Translations under genes and position numbers: made by a program
Notes under the pieces: model-generated
What the model was told of the DNA's origin: nothing
Database searches by the model: none
What the model saw: only the letters and a program-made list of their open reading frames with translations
Source of the DNA: Pseudoalteromonas atlantica
Lineage (GTDB): Bacteria; Pseudomonadota; Gammaproteobacteria; Enterobacterales; Alteromonadaceae
Reading direction: 5' to 3'
DNA length: 64,000 bases
Assembly (NCBI GenBank): GCA_007988745.1
Contig: BJUT01000014.1
Coordinates: 1-64,000 of the forward strand
In this document: positions 1 to 8,617 of the stretch, piece after piece
How positions within the stretch are numbered: position 1 is the stretch's first letter
How the letters are laid out: each line of letters starts with the position of its first letter

Positions 1-2837
1 TCGTCCCTAGATTGAACAAATTTCAATCCGCAAAGATCAACACGCCCTAGTTCAAATATTGCATTCCAGCATGCCGTTACACTTTCTATATCGGTTTGAT
101 ACTCCTTACGCGACACCAAGCGACCTTGCTGATTTAGGCTTAAAACGTGGTAACGTGAGCGATAATCAATATACGCCTGGATTAACTGCTGCTTTTGGGT
201 TTTAGTGATACAACCAATCGCGGCAGCGTCTGTGAGTATTCTTACATTATCGGAAAACACCGTTAGCTGGCTAAACTGATTTGCGTTTTTGAGCACTAGG
301 TATTGAGTTATAAATTCAATGTCGGTCATGGCGCCTACATCTTGTTTTAAATCAAATTGCTCAGAGTTTCCCTTAGCTAAGTGCGTGCGCATTTTTTCGC
401 GCATTTTAAGCACATCCTGTTTGAGTGTATCTACATCCCGTGGGGCACATAATATCTCTTTACGAATTTGTGCAAAGCGCGCTCTTAGCTCATCTTGGCC
501 TAATATAACGCGGGCGCGCACAAGCGCTTGGTGCTCCCAAGTCCATGCTTGGGTTTGCTGATAATGATTAAAGCTCTCTAAGTTAATAGCCAATAAACCA
601 GAGGCGCCTTCGGGGCGCAGGCGTGTATCAAGCTCATACAATATGCCTGAGGCAGTACGGGTATTAAATAAATGCATTAAGCGCTGTGCAAGTTTTAAAT
701 AAAACTGTCGTGAGGTAATCGATTTATCGCCATTGGTGCTGCTATTACCATCGTGATTATGCACAAACACAAGATCTAGGTCGGAGTCGTAGCCTACTTC
801 AAAGCCGCCCGTTTTACCGTACGCAATAACGGCAAAGCCTTTGTGTTCATCATCTGTATTTGGTGGCATGCCAAAGCGCTTAACCGTGTTATACCACGCT
901 ATATTAACGGCTTGGTCTACCACAGCCTCGGCAAGAGCCGTTAAGTGATCGCTTACTTTCATAACATCAATCACACCAGTTGCATCGGCAGCCGCAATAC
1001 GTAATTGATGTGTTTGCTTAAACTGCCTAAGCGCTTCCATTTGTAGCTCTAGGTCGTCGTGTTCTATACGTAAAAAATATTGTCGTATTTCATCTTTATA
1101 AGCGCTCAACGGCGTAGGTTTGTAAAGCGCAGCAGGGTCTATTAGCTCATCAAGCAAAATAGGATAACGGGAAATATGCTCCCCTATCCATTTACTATGA
1201 CAACATAATAAAACAAGCTGCTTTAGTGCACCTTGGTTTTCGTACAGTAATTCAAGGTAAGCGGTACGCGATACAATTTTATTTAAAATTTGGCATACCA
1301 AGGTAAATGTTTCACCACTGGCATTAAAGTCACTGAGCTGTTTGAGCAATAAAGGCATTAGTTTGTCGAGAATATCTCGTCCACGATTCCCTATATTTAC
1401 CTTACTCAAACGTTGTTTAAAATCATGAAGTGGTACTTGCCACTGATCTTTTATATCGTTTAAAAAGCTAACATCACCATGATCCCAAGCACTTATAAAC
1501 GCACCTTCGCAGGTATCAAGGGGAACGGTTTCCTCCCCTATCACCAATAAAAATTCATCGTGAATTTTAGCCATCACCTGCTCAATATCGCTCATGGTAT
1601 GGTTAAAGCTTTCAGACTCGAGTAAGTAATTTAAGCGCTCTTGATTAAGCTCATCATCGGGCAGAGTTTGTGTTTGTTGATCGTCAAACATTTGCAAGTA
1701 TTGCTCTACTTTACGTAAGTGTAAGTAGTTGCGCTTTAGCTCATTCGCTTCTTGCTCATCCATCGCTTGGTTTAACGTTAACTGCTCTAAGGCGTACAGT
1801 AACGATTGGGTTTGTAAGTTAGCTTCTCGCCCACCACGCACCATTTGCAAAGCTTGTACAATAAATTCAACCTCGCGAATGCCACCAGCACCTAGTTTTA
1901 TATTGTTGGTCAGGCGTTTTCGGCGAACCTCTTGAGCTATCATAAGCTTCATTTTTCTGAGCGATTCAATCACCGAAAAATCAATATATCGACGATAAAC
2001 AAAGGGCTTTAAAAGCTGTATAAACTCATCCCAATATTGATTGGGTGTGCCAATTAGCCGCCCTTTTAGCATGGCGTAACGTTCCCAATCCCGCCCTTGC
2101 TCTTGGTAGTAATCTTCTATGGCGTGAAAGCTCATCACTAAAGGCCCACTTTCACCAAATGGGCGCAAGCGCATATCAACCCTAAATACTTGGCCATCAC
2201 CGGTTACTTGATTAAGTGCATTAATCAGTTTTTGCGCTACTTTGGTGTAAAACACTTGGGCTTCAATACGTTTGCGCCCACCTTGGGTCGGTACATTGCG
2301 CGGATAAGCAAAAATCAAATCTATATCTGATGAATAATTAAGCTCGTGGCCGCCCAATTTACCCATGCCTAAAACCATTAAAGGCAAAGAGTTACCTTGC
2401 TCATCTAATGGCTCCCCTGCTGTTTTTGCCGTTTGCGCATGAGCCCATCTATTTGCGCTATTAATTAGCATATCAGCTAATAGGCTTATGTATTTTATGC
2501 TGTCACTGATTGGGTTATCGCAACACAAATCGAGGTACGCTACTTTTAACCAGTATTTTTCTCGGTACTGTCTTAAAATCTTATTGCACTGGTTTTCATC
2601 TACCTGCTGCAAGTCAAGGCCGTCGAATGGCGCGGGCACGTCTCGGCTAAATTGCTCATCGGGGTTTATTAACCAGTCTTTTAATTGAGGTTGCGACTCT
2701 AAACTACGAAAAGCAAAGTCGCTCAAAGCACATAATTTTACAACTTCTTCTTGTATAGGTTGCTGCGGATACAGCTGTGCAAAGCGTGTTGAGCCAAGTT
2801 TTTGTAATTGAATAGGAAGTTGCATTTTGTTACTCAT
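1..2837 (-). CDS. glnE: Bifunctional glutamine synthetase adenylyltransferase/adenylyl-removing enzyme, 3' end cut by window edge
   Basis: This cytoplasmic enzyme adenylylates and deadenylylates glutamine synthetase in response to PII, tuning ammonia assimilation. I read an open frame of 945 codons from ATG at 2837 to the window edge with no stop. The family is about 945 residues long, so only the last few codons should be missing. Both nucleotidyltransferase halves are visible. The N-terminal one has GMGKLGGHELNYSSDIDLIF from about residue 157, then RVDMRLRPFGESGP and GAGGIREVEFI. The C-terminal one has GYDSDLDLVF from residue 682, then ELDTRLRPEGASG. The frame is the same at both motifs, so I see no frameshift. 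The gene is divergent from the membrane protein at 2916. Confidence 0.93.
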   Translation of the reverse strand, partial: MSNKMQLPIQLQKLGSTRFAQLYPQQPIQEEVVKLCALSDFAFRSLESQPQLKDWLINPDEQFSRDVPAPFDGLDLQQVDENQCNKILRQYREKYWLKVAYLDLCCDNPISDSIKYISLLADMLINSANRWAHAQTAKTAGEPLDEQGNSLPLMVLGMGKLGGHELNYSSDIDLIFAYPRNVPTQGGRKRIEAQVFYTKVAQKLINALNQVTGDGQVFRVDMRLRPFGESGPLVMSFHAIEDYYQEQGRDWERYAMLKGRLIGTPNQYWDEFIQLLKPFVYRRYIDFSVIESLRKMKLMIAQEVRRKRLTNNIKLGAGGIREVEFIVQALQMVRGGREANLQTQSLLYALEQLTLNQAMDEQEANELKRNYLHLRKVEQYLQMFDDQQTQTLPDDELNQERLNYLLESESFNHTMSDIEQVMAKIHDEFLLVIGEETVPLDTCEGAFISAWDHGDVSFLNDIKDQWQVPLHDFKQRLSKVNIGNRGRDILDKLMPLLLKQLSDFNASGETFTLVCQILNKIVSRTAYLELLYENQGALKQLVLLCCHSKWIGEHISRYPILLDELIDPAALYKPTPLSAYKDEIRQYFLRIEHDDLELQMEALRQFKQTHQLRIAAADATGVIDVMKVSDHLTALAEAVVDQAVNIAWYNTVKRFGMPPNTDDEHKGFAVIAYGKTGGFEVGYDSDLDLVFVHNHDGNSSTNGDKSITSRQFYLKLAQRLMHLFNTRTASGILYELDTRLRPEGASGLLAINLESFNHYQQTQAWTWEHQALVRARVILGQDELRARFAQIRKEILCAPRDVDTLKQDVLKMREKMRTHLAKGNSEQFDLKQDVGAMTDIEFITQYLVLKNANQFSQLTVFSDNVRILTDAAAIGCITKTQKQQLIQAYIDYRSRYHVLSLNQQGRLVSRKEYQTDIESVTACWNAIFELGRVDLCGLKFVQSRD

Positions 2838-2915
2838 CAATCCTCTCTTTTATATATGCGCTAACCATACTAGAATAACTAAAACCAAGAAAGGTTATCT
2901 CTAATTAGGATCAGC

Positions 2916-3809
2916 ATGTCATATTTATCATTATCTAACACTAGTTTAGTTGCGATTGCCATTAGTTTTGCGGTTATATGCATTACTATTTTTAGTCTTA
3001 GAATTGTCGCTCAAATAAAAGCAAAACAGGCACTTAAAGATGAACTAGCGCAGCATGATAATTTTGCAATGGGGATTAGTTTCGCCTCAGAAATTACCGT
3101 GGTTATTGCCACTATGGCATTTTTATTTGATGAAATAAGTATGAGTACGGCACAACATAATCCATTAAAAGTGGTTATTTTAATTGTTCTATTATTTACA
3201 TTTATAAAAGTCGGGCATTTAATTCATAGAAAATGGATATTACACAGATTTAATGAAGAAGCTGCTATATTAAAGCAAAATGTATGCGCTGCATTGGTTG
3301 ATTCTGGTATGTTATTAGCCAACTGTATTATTGCACTTGGCTTGTATACCTGGACTCACGCACAAGGGTTTAGTAACTTACTTATTGCTTTTGTTAGCTT
3401 TTTTACGCTACAAGGGATGTTTGCGCTAGATAGCAAAATCCGTGAATACCGCTTCGCTAAAGCAAACCAAGGTGCCTCACTGCAAAGTAACTTTAACCTT
3501 GAAAACACCTCTATTGGCATTAGATACGCAGGAAAATCAATAGGTTTAGCCCTAGCCGTGTATGCTGGATTATCTAGTGCGGCCTTTCAAAATGGAAAAA
3601 TGGTCGAAAATATATTTACACTGGTAATGCATTGCGGTGTAATGTGGGTGTTATTATATTGTTTAAGTTTTGTAATAAAAGCAATTTCATTACCCAATAT
3701 TGATGCCGCTTTAGAGGTCGACCATCAGGACAATATAGGCATAGCATGCATTGAGTTTGCTGTTTTTTGTGCTATAGGCTATTTACTTATTAGCATGTTT
3801 TCACTTTAA
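2916..3809 (+). CDS. DUF350-like polytopic inner membrane protein with internal duplication
   Basis: The protein has 297 residues and about eight hydrophobic segments, so it is an integral membrane protein. Two related stretches each open a half: NFAMGISFASEITVV near residue 49 and NTSIGIRYAGKSIGL near residue 198. This repeated N-x-x-x-G-I-x-x-A pattern resembles two tandem DUF350 (YjfL-type) domains. A good ribosome site (AGGA, five bases before the ATG) supports the start. It is divergent from glnE, with 78 bases between the starts. DUF350 proteins have no established biochemical activity, so I assign none. The DUF350 label is by motif recall and is less certain than the membrane topology. 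Confidence 0.7.
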   Translation: MSYLSLSNTSLVAIAISFAVICITIFSLRIVAQIKAKQALKDELAQHDNFAMGISFASEITVVIATMAFLFDEISMSTAQHNPLKVVILIVLLFTFIKVGHLIHRKWILHRFNEEAAILKQNVCAALVDSGMLLANCIIALGLYTWTHAQGFSNLLIAFVSFFTLQGMFALDSKIREYRFAKANQGASLQSNFNLENTSIGIRYAGKSIGLALAVYAGLSSAAFQNGKMVENIFTLVMHCGVMWVLLYCLSFVIKAISLPNIDAALEVDHQDNIGIACIEFAVFCAIGYLLISMFSL

Positions 3810-3890
3810 CGCCACGCTATTAAATAAGTCGCCAAGCGCCCCGTATTTAGTTAACTGGCATAACACATTTGCATAAAGCAACGGGGCCCT

Positions 3891-4367
3891 ATGTCATTTG
3901 AAGTAACTAACTATTTGTTAATTGATATAGATAACGAATTTAGTCGTACATTTGCCGAGTATTATTTTAAGCATGCGGCACCCAATACACCCAGCACCTT
4001 AATAGTTGCAGGCAGTAACACCCGTAAGCTGGTAAAAATGATGTTTGACGAACTCATTAAAGACTATTGCTATTGCGACCTAGAAAACGAAATTAGCGTA
4101 TCTGAACTGGCCACTTACCTACACGAGCACCACGATATTCAGGGCGTGTTATTTAATAACACCGACTATCTACTTGCCGACGACAAACAACGTTTTATAT
4201 ATAACTCTCTGCATGAAAAACGCTACGTAGTTAGCTTTGACGACAACGGCTATACATTTAATCGTATTACTGACGAAGGCTTTAAAAATCACTTATCGTG
4301 CGATACCGATATTGCCGAAACACCTAAAGATTTAATCGCACTTGCCAAGGCACTTAAACAAAAATAA
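3891..4367 (+). CDS. Conserved hypothetical cytoplasmic protein
   Basis: I do not recognise this 158-residue protein. It has no signal peptide or membrane segment, is acidic, and is rich in Asp, Asn and Tyr. It opens with a beta-strand-like LLIDIDNEF, and a second strand-like stretch, GVLFNNTDYLL, lies near residue 85. Such alternation would fit an alpha/beta fold, but no catalytic motif stands out. It sits between the DUF350-like gene and rsmE on the same strand, with 81 and 72 base gaps. No Shine-Dalgarno of quality precedes the ATG. Codon use matches its neighbours, so it is probably a real lineage-specific gene. Confidence 0.6.
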   Translation: MSFEVTNYLLIDIDNEFSRTFAEYYFKHAAPNTPSTLIVAGSNTRKLVKMMFDELIKDYCYCDLENEISVSELATYLHEHHDIQGVLFNNTDYLLADDKQRFIYNSLHEKRYVVSFDDNGYTFNRITDEGFKNHLSCDTDIAETPKDLIALAKALKQK

Positions 4368-4439
4368 ATAATTGCGTACAGCGCCCCGCTTACTTACCAT
4401 AGCGCTATACACCTTTACGCTATAAAATAAGTGACCCCC

Positions 4440-5174
4440 ATGCGAGTACCTCATATTTATCAGGCATCGAGTATTGCCTTAAACACCCCGGTTTCTTTAA
4501 ACGACGATGCAGCGGGCCATATTGGCCGCGTATTGCGCATGAAAGTAGGCGAACATGTGTCTATTTTTAATGGCGAAGGCGGTGAATACTTCAGTGAAAT
4601 TATTGAGGTAACTAAAAAATCAGTTGTTGTTATGCCACAACGTTTTGATGAGCATGATGTCGAATCGCCGCTTAAAATTCATTTAGGGCAATGCGTATCG
4701 CGTGGCGACAAAATGGACTTTACCATCCAAAAATCTGTTGAGCTTGGCATTAGCGAAATCACCCCTATTTTTAGTCAGCGCTGTGGCGTTAAACTCAGTG
4801 GCGACCGGTTAGAAAAAAAACACCAACAATGGCAAAAAATTGCAATTTCAGCCGCCGAACAATCGGGGCGTAACTTTGTGCCAGTTGTTCACACACCGGT
4901 TGATTTAAAGCAATGGCTTGAACAACAAACAGACGCCATTAAGCTCACTTTGCACCCTCGTGCCGAGCACAGCATTAAAACAATAACCGTTCCAAGCGCC
5001 GGTGTACGCTTTTTAGTAGGCCCTGAAGGCGGCTTTACTGATGAAGAAATGCTGCAAACTAAAGATCAGCACTTTGTTGATATTCGCTTAGGGCCGCGCG
5101 TTTTACGAACAGAAACGGCCGCTTTAACGGTCTTAAGTGCATTACAATTACAATTTGGCGATTTAGCTAATTGA
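4440..5174 (+). CDS. rsmE: 16S rRNA (uracil1498-N3)-methyltransferase
   Basis: RsmE methylates N3 of U1498 in helix 44 of 16S rRNA using S-adenosylmethionine. The protein has the N-terminal PUA-like region with HIGRVLRMKVGEHVSIFNGEG, then SRGDKMDFTIQKSVELGI. The C-terminal SPOUT knot has FLVGPEGGFTDEE and RLGPRVLRTETAAL. I prefer the ATG at 4440 over the in-frame GTG at 4431. It gives 244 residues, close to the 243 of E. coli RsmE, and starts with MRVPHIY, which resembles family N-termini. It precedes gshB on the same strand, a gene order common in gammaproteobacteria. Confidence 0.95.
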   Translation: MRVPHIYQASSIALNTPVSLNDDAAGHIGRVLRMKVGEHVSIFNGEGGEYFSEIIEVTKKSVVVMPQRFDEHDVESPLKIHLGQCVSRGDKMDFTIQKSVELGISEITPIFSQRCGVKLSGDRLEKKHQQWQKIAISAAEQSGRNFVPVVHTPVDLKQWLEQQTDAIKLTLHPRAEHSIKTITVPSAGVRFLVGPEGGFTDEEMLQTKDQHFVDIRLGPRVLRTETAALTVLSALQLQFGDLAN

Positions 5175-5249
5175 AATAGCTCAATGGCACCCTCATATTA
5201 AAACTATTAGCACTCTAGTAGTCATTATAATTAGATTAAGGCACAGCGC

Positions 5250-6200
5250 ATGGCGATAAAGTTAGGTATTATTTCTGATCCTATTAGTGGATTTAACATC
5301 AAAAAAGACACCGGTTTTGCAATGATGATGCAAGCGCAAAAACGTGGCTACGAAATTTACTACATGGAGATGGATGACTTATCGCTTCGCCAAGGTAAAT
5401 CGTATGCAACCGCAGCAAAAGCGCAGGTATTTAACAACACCGAAAAGTGGTACGAACTTGAAGAAAAAGCCACAATCGCGCTTGCCGACCTAGACGTTAT
5501 TTTAATGCGAAAAGATCCGCCGTTCGATACGGAGTACATCTACGCAACTTATATCTTAGAGCGTGCAGAGCAAGAAGGTACGTTAATTATTAATAAACCA
5601 CAAAGCCTGCGCGATGCTAACGAAAAGCTATTTACAGCGTGGTTTAGCGAGCATACGCCAGATACGCTAGTAACACGCAGCCAAGCTCAAATACGCGCGT
5701 TTTTAGCTGAGCATAAAGACATTATTTTAAAACCACTCGATGGCATGGGCGGCGCATCTATTTTTCGTATTAAAGAAGATGATGCAAACATTGGCGTTAT
5801 TTGCGAAACCTTAACTGAGCATGGTAATCGCTTTGCCATGGTGCAAAATTACATTCCAGAGATCAAACAAGGTGATAAACGCGTATTGGTTGTTGATGGT
5901 GAAGTTATTCCGTATTGTTTAGCGCGTATTCCACAAAATGGTGAAACCCGCGGTAACTTAGCTGCAGGTGGCCGTGGTGAAGCCCGCCCCCTTAGCGAGT
6001 CAGACCTTAAAATAGCTCAAGCAGTTGCCCCTACGCTTAAAGAAAAAGGGTTAGTGTTTGTAGGGTTAGATATTATTGGCGACAAGCTCACCGAAATTAA
6101 CGTAACAGCACCAACCTGCGTACGTGAAATTGAAGCCGCTTACGATATATCTATTACCGGTATTTTGTTTGACGCAATTGAGCGTAAGCTCGCTAAATAA
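5250..6200 (+). CDS. gshB: Glutathione synthetase
   Basis: GshB joins gamma-glutamylcysteine and glycine with ATP to form glutathione, the second step of its synthesis, in the cytoplasm. The 316-residue length is typical. The N-terminal domain begins MAIKLGIISDPISGFNIKKD, with the substrate-binding MRKDPPFDTEYIYATYILE around residue 91. The ATP-grasp core is visible as KPLDGMGGASIFR, GNLAAGGRGEARPL and the metal-binding EINVTAPTCVREIE. An AAGG motif eight bases before the ATG supports the start. A hairpin terminator follows, so the rsmE-gshB transcript probably ends there. Confidence 0.97.
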   Translation: MAIKLGIISDPISGFNIKKDTGFAMMMQAQKRGYEIYYMEMDDLSLRQGKSYATAAKAQVFNNTEKWYELEEKATIALADLDVILMRKDPPFDTEYIYATYILERAEQEGTLIINKPQSLRDANEKLFTAWFSEHTPDTLVTRSQAQIRAFLAEHKDIILKPLDGMGGASIFRIKEDDANIGVICETLTEHGNRFAMVQNYIPEIKQGDKRVLVVDGEVIPYCLARIPQNGETRGNLAAGGRGEARPLSESDLKIAQAVAPTLKEKGLVFVGLDIIGDKLTEINVTAPTCVREIEAAYDISITGILFDAIERKLAK

Positions 6201-6209
6201 ACACCATTT

Positions 6210-6254
6210 AAAAGTCCATTAATTTAAGTATTTCATACAATTAATGGACTTTTT
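6210..6254 (+). terminator. Intrinsic terminator after gshB
   Basis: An inverted repeat pairs AAAAGTCCATTAAT (6210-6223) with ATTAATGGACTTTT (6240-6253) around a 16-base loop and ends in a T tract. It lies 10 bases after the gshB stop. Confidence 0.75.
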
Positions 6255-6324
6255 ATACGCTACGTATATATCTATGCCATACTCAAAGTTCAATAAGTAT
6301 TCATAAACTAAAAGGGTGAAATCT

Positions 6325-6882
6325 ATGCAATCATTAGAAAATCATTTTTTAATCGCTATGCCGTCGATGCAAGACCCTTTTTTTAAACGTGCCGTTACCT
6401 ATATTTGTGAGCACAATGAAGATGGGGCTATGGGATTGGTGATCAACCAGCCTATTGATGTGACCGTTGGTGAGCTTTTAGATAAAATAGAAATAGACAA
6501 CGACAAAACCCAACAAGCCGCGCAAGTCTCTGTGTTTGCAGGTGGTCCGGTTAAAACCGACCGAGGTTTTGTACTTCATTCACCTCAGCCAGGCTACTCT
6601 GCAAGCCAAAAGCTTAGCAGTGATATAATGATCACCACATCAAAAGACGTACTTGCCAACCTGACCACCGCCCACGCACCTGAGCAATTTATTATTACGC
6701 TTGGTTATTCGGGCTGGGAGCAAGGACAACTTGAGAAAGAGCTTTTAGATAACAGTTGGTTGATCATTAAAGCCGATCCGAAGATCATTTTTGATACACC
6801 GGTAGAAAAACGCTGGGAAAAAGCAGTTTCGATGCTGGGCTTTGATGTTAGCCAACTTTGCAGCGAAGCTGGACACGCTTAA
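6325..6882 (+). CDS. yqgE: YqgE/AlgH family protein
   Basis: This is a member of the UPF0301 (YqgE/AlgH) family, whose biochemical role is unsettled; AlgH was named for alginate regulation in Pseudomonas. It shows the family signature HFLIAMPSMQDPFF at the start, YICEHNEDGAMGLVINQP near residue 30, and FAGGPVKTDRGFVLH in the middle. I choose ATG 6325 (185 residues) over the GTG at 6316. AAGGG lies eight bases before 6325, and E. coli YqgE has a matching N-terminus. ruvX starts nine bases after the stop, the usual pairing for this family. Confidence 0.93.
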   Translation: MQSLENHFLIAMPSMQDPFFKRAVTYICEHNEDGAMGLVINQPIDVTVGELLDKIEIDNDKTQQAAQVSVFAGGPVKTDRGFVLHSPQPGYSASQKLSSDIMITTSKDVLANLTTAHAPEQFIITLGYSGWEQGQLEKELLDNSWLIIKADPKIIFDTPVEKRWEKAVSMLGFDVSQLCSEAGHA

Positions 6883-6891
6883 AGAACGATA

Positions 6892-7341
6892 ATGACGAAA
6901 AAAAACCTTAAGCCGCAAGGCCAGCGCACCGTAATGGGCTTTGACTTTGGCACCAAAAGCATTGGTATTGCCATAGGACAAGAACTAACAGGCAGTGCGT
7001 CTAGCCTAAAAGCGGTAAAAGCCCAAGATGGTATTCCTAATTGGGATCATATTGCGGTTCAAGTTAAAGAGTGGCAACCCGACTTAATGGTCGTCGGGTT
7101 ACCCCTTAATATGGATGGTACTTCGCAAGAGGTAACCTTTAAGGCTAAAAAGTTTGCTAACCGCTTGCACAATCATTACGGCATACCGGTGCAAACACAA
7201 GATGAGCGACTCACAACCGCCGATGCTAAAGCGCGTTTATTTGAGCACGGTGGCTATAAAAATTTAGGGAAAGGAAATGTCGATAATATGTCGGCAGTGA
7301 TTATTTTAGAGAGTTTTTTTGAAGCCAGTTATGGTGAATAA
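6892..7341 (+). CDS. ruvX: Holliday-junction resolvase-like nuclease YqgF/RuvX
   Basis: This is the RNase H-fold YqgF family, implicated in processing the 5' end of pre-16S rRNA and described as a putative Holliday junction resolvase. The protein has 149 residues, slightly longer than E. coli YqgF (138). The first catalytic Asp lies in [13 protein letters not shown] near residue 18. [11 protein letters not shown] is central, and [14 protein letters not shown] carries the conserved DER. The C-terminal Asp is in [13 protein letters not shown]. It is translationally close to yqgE, with a nine-base gap. A strong bidirectional terminator separates it from convergent pilU. Confidence 0.94.
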   Translation: MTKKNLKPQGQRTVMGFDFGTKSIGIAIGQELTGSASSLKAVKAQDGIPNWDHIAVQVKEWQPDLMVVGLPLNMDGTSQEVTFKAKKFANRLHNHYGIPVQTQDERLTTADAKARLFEHGGYKNLGKGNVDNMSAVIILESFFEASYGE

Positions 7342-7419
7342 GTAATGCCGACTCCTTTAATTACGTAATCTATTTTAAAGGTCGAAAAACACCGCAGTGG
7401 TATAAAACGTTATAAGTAA

Positions 7420-7467
7420 TTTTATCCATAAAAAAAGCGCCCAGCGGCGCTTTTTTTATGGATAAAA
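7420..7467. terminator. Bidirectional terminator, perfect 22-bp stem
   Basis: The left arm at 7420-7441 and the right arm at 7446-7467 are perfectly complementary around a CAGC loop. The GC core (GCGCC/GGCGC) is flanked by A7 and T7 tracts, so it can terminate transcription from ruvX and from pilU, which converge here. Confidence 0.9.
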
Positions 7468-7474
7468 TACAGTG

Positions 7475-8608
7475 TTAATTGCTGTTTTTATCATCTAGTC
7501 CATCTATGGTTACACCTTGTAAAAATCCTGCACCTTGTTGCTCGTTATTGCGCAGCTTAATCATTAAGCGTAAATCGTTTGGCGAATCAGCATGATGCAG
7601 TGCATCGGCATAATTAATACGTTGCTGTTTGTATAGCTCAAATAAAGCTTGATCAAAGGTTTGCATACCCATTTCTTTAGATTTAGACATGGCCTCTTTT
7701 ATGCCACCAATATCCCCATTTTTAATTAGCTCTGCCACCATGGGTGAGTTTAATAATATTTCGATCGCGGCTACACGCCCTTCCCCATCAGAAGTGGGAA
7801 TAAGTTGCTGGGCAACAATGGCGCGTAAATTTAGCGCTAAGTCGTACTTAAGCTTGTCGTGTTTTTCTTTAGGCACTAAGTGCATAATCCGGTCAATGGC
7901 TTGGTTGGCATTATTAGCATGCAATGTAGCCACACATAAGTGACCCGTTTCGGCAAAGCTCAGTGCGTATTCCATGGTTTCTTGCGAGCGTATTTCACCA
8001 ATTAAAATAACATCGGGAGCTTGGCGTAAAGAGCTTTTAAGTGCCGACTCAAAGCTGTCGGTATCAAGCCCTACTTCGCGCTGAGTAATAATACTTTTAC
8101 GGTGCTCGTGTACAAACTCAATCGGATCTTCAATGGTGAGTATATGGCCGCGCTGGTTGCGGTTTCTGTAACCGATTAAGGCAGCCAATGAAGTTGATTT
8201 ACCCGTGCCAGTACCACCAACAAACAGCACTAACCCGCGCTTTGACATAATCACATCAGTAAGTGTAGAGGGCAGCCCTAAATCACTTATATCAGGTATT
8301 TGCGTTACAATGCGGCGAATAACCATACCCGCTCTATCGCGCTGCCAAAAAGCCGATATACGAAAACGCCCTTCGTCTGTGGCTATCGCAAAGTTACACT
8401 CTTTAGTGGTATGAAATTCGTTTTTTTGTTTATCGCTCATCGCTGATTCTACAAGCGCAAGCGATTGCTCGTCACTTAACTTATCGTCGCTAAGAGCGAT
8501 AAGCTCACCATTAATTTTTGCACTGACTGGTAATTGACTAGAGACAAATAAATCCGAGCCTTTTTTATCAATCATTATGTGTAAAAAGTGATTTAAAGAT
8601 AAATTCAT
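7475..8608 (-). CDS. pilU: Type IV pilus twitching motility ATPase PilU
   Basis: PilU is a PilT-like hexameric ATPase at the inner membrane base of the type IV pilus and assists PilT-driven retraction. The protein has 377 residues, usual for PilU. It has an intact Walker A, GGTGTGKSTSLAAL, with Lys at residue 137. The Asp box TIEDPIEFVHEHRKSII and Walker B-like PDVILIGEIRSQETMEYAL follow, then the His box GHLCVATLHANN. The C-terminal tail is longer than in PilT. The gene begins nine bases after pilT, with AAGGA seven bases before the ATG, so the two are co-transcribed. PilU normally depends on PilT, which matters here because PilT looks catalytically impaired. Confidence 0.95.
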   Translation of the reverse strand: MNLSLNHFLHIMIDKKGSDLFVSSQLPVSAKINGELIALSDDKLSDEQSLALVESAMSDKQKNEFHTTKECNFAIATDEGRFRISAFWQRDRAGMVIRRIVTQIPDISDLGLPSTLTDVIMSKRGLVLFVGGTGTGKSTSLAALIGYRNRNQRGHILTIEDPIEFVHEHRKSIITQREVGLDTDSFESALKSSLRQAPDVILIGEIRSQETMEYALSFAETGHLCVATLHANNANQAIDRIMHLVPKEKHDKLKYDLALNLRAIVAQQLIPTSDGEGRVAAIEILLNSPMVAELIKNGDIGGIKEAMSKSKEMGMQTFDQALFELYKQQRINYADALHHADSPNDLRLMIKLRNNEQQGAGFLQGVTIDGLDDKNSN

Positions 8609-8617
8609 AATATGTCC

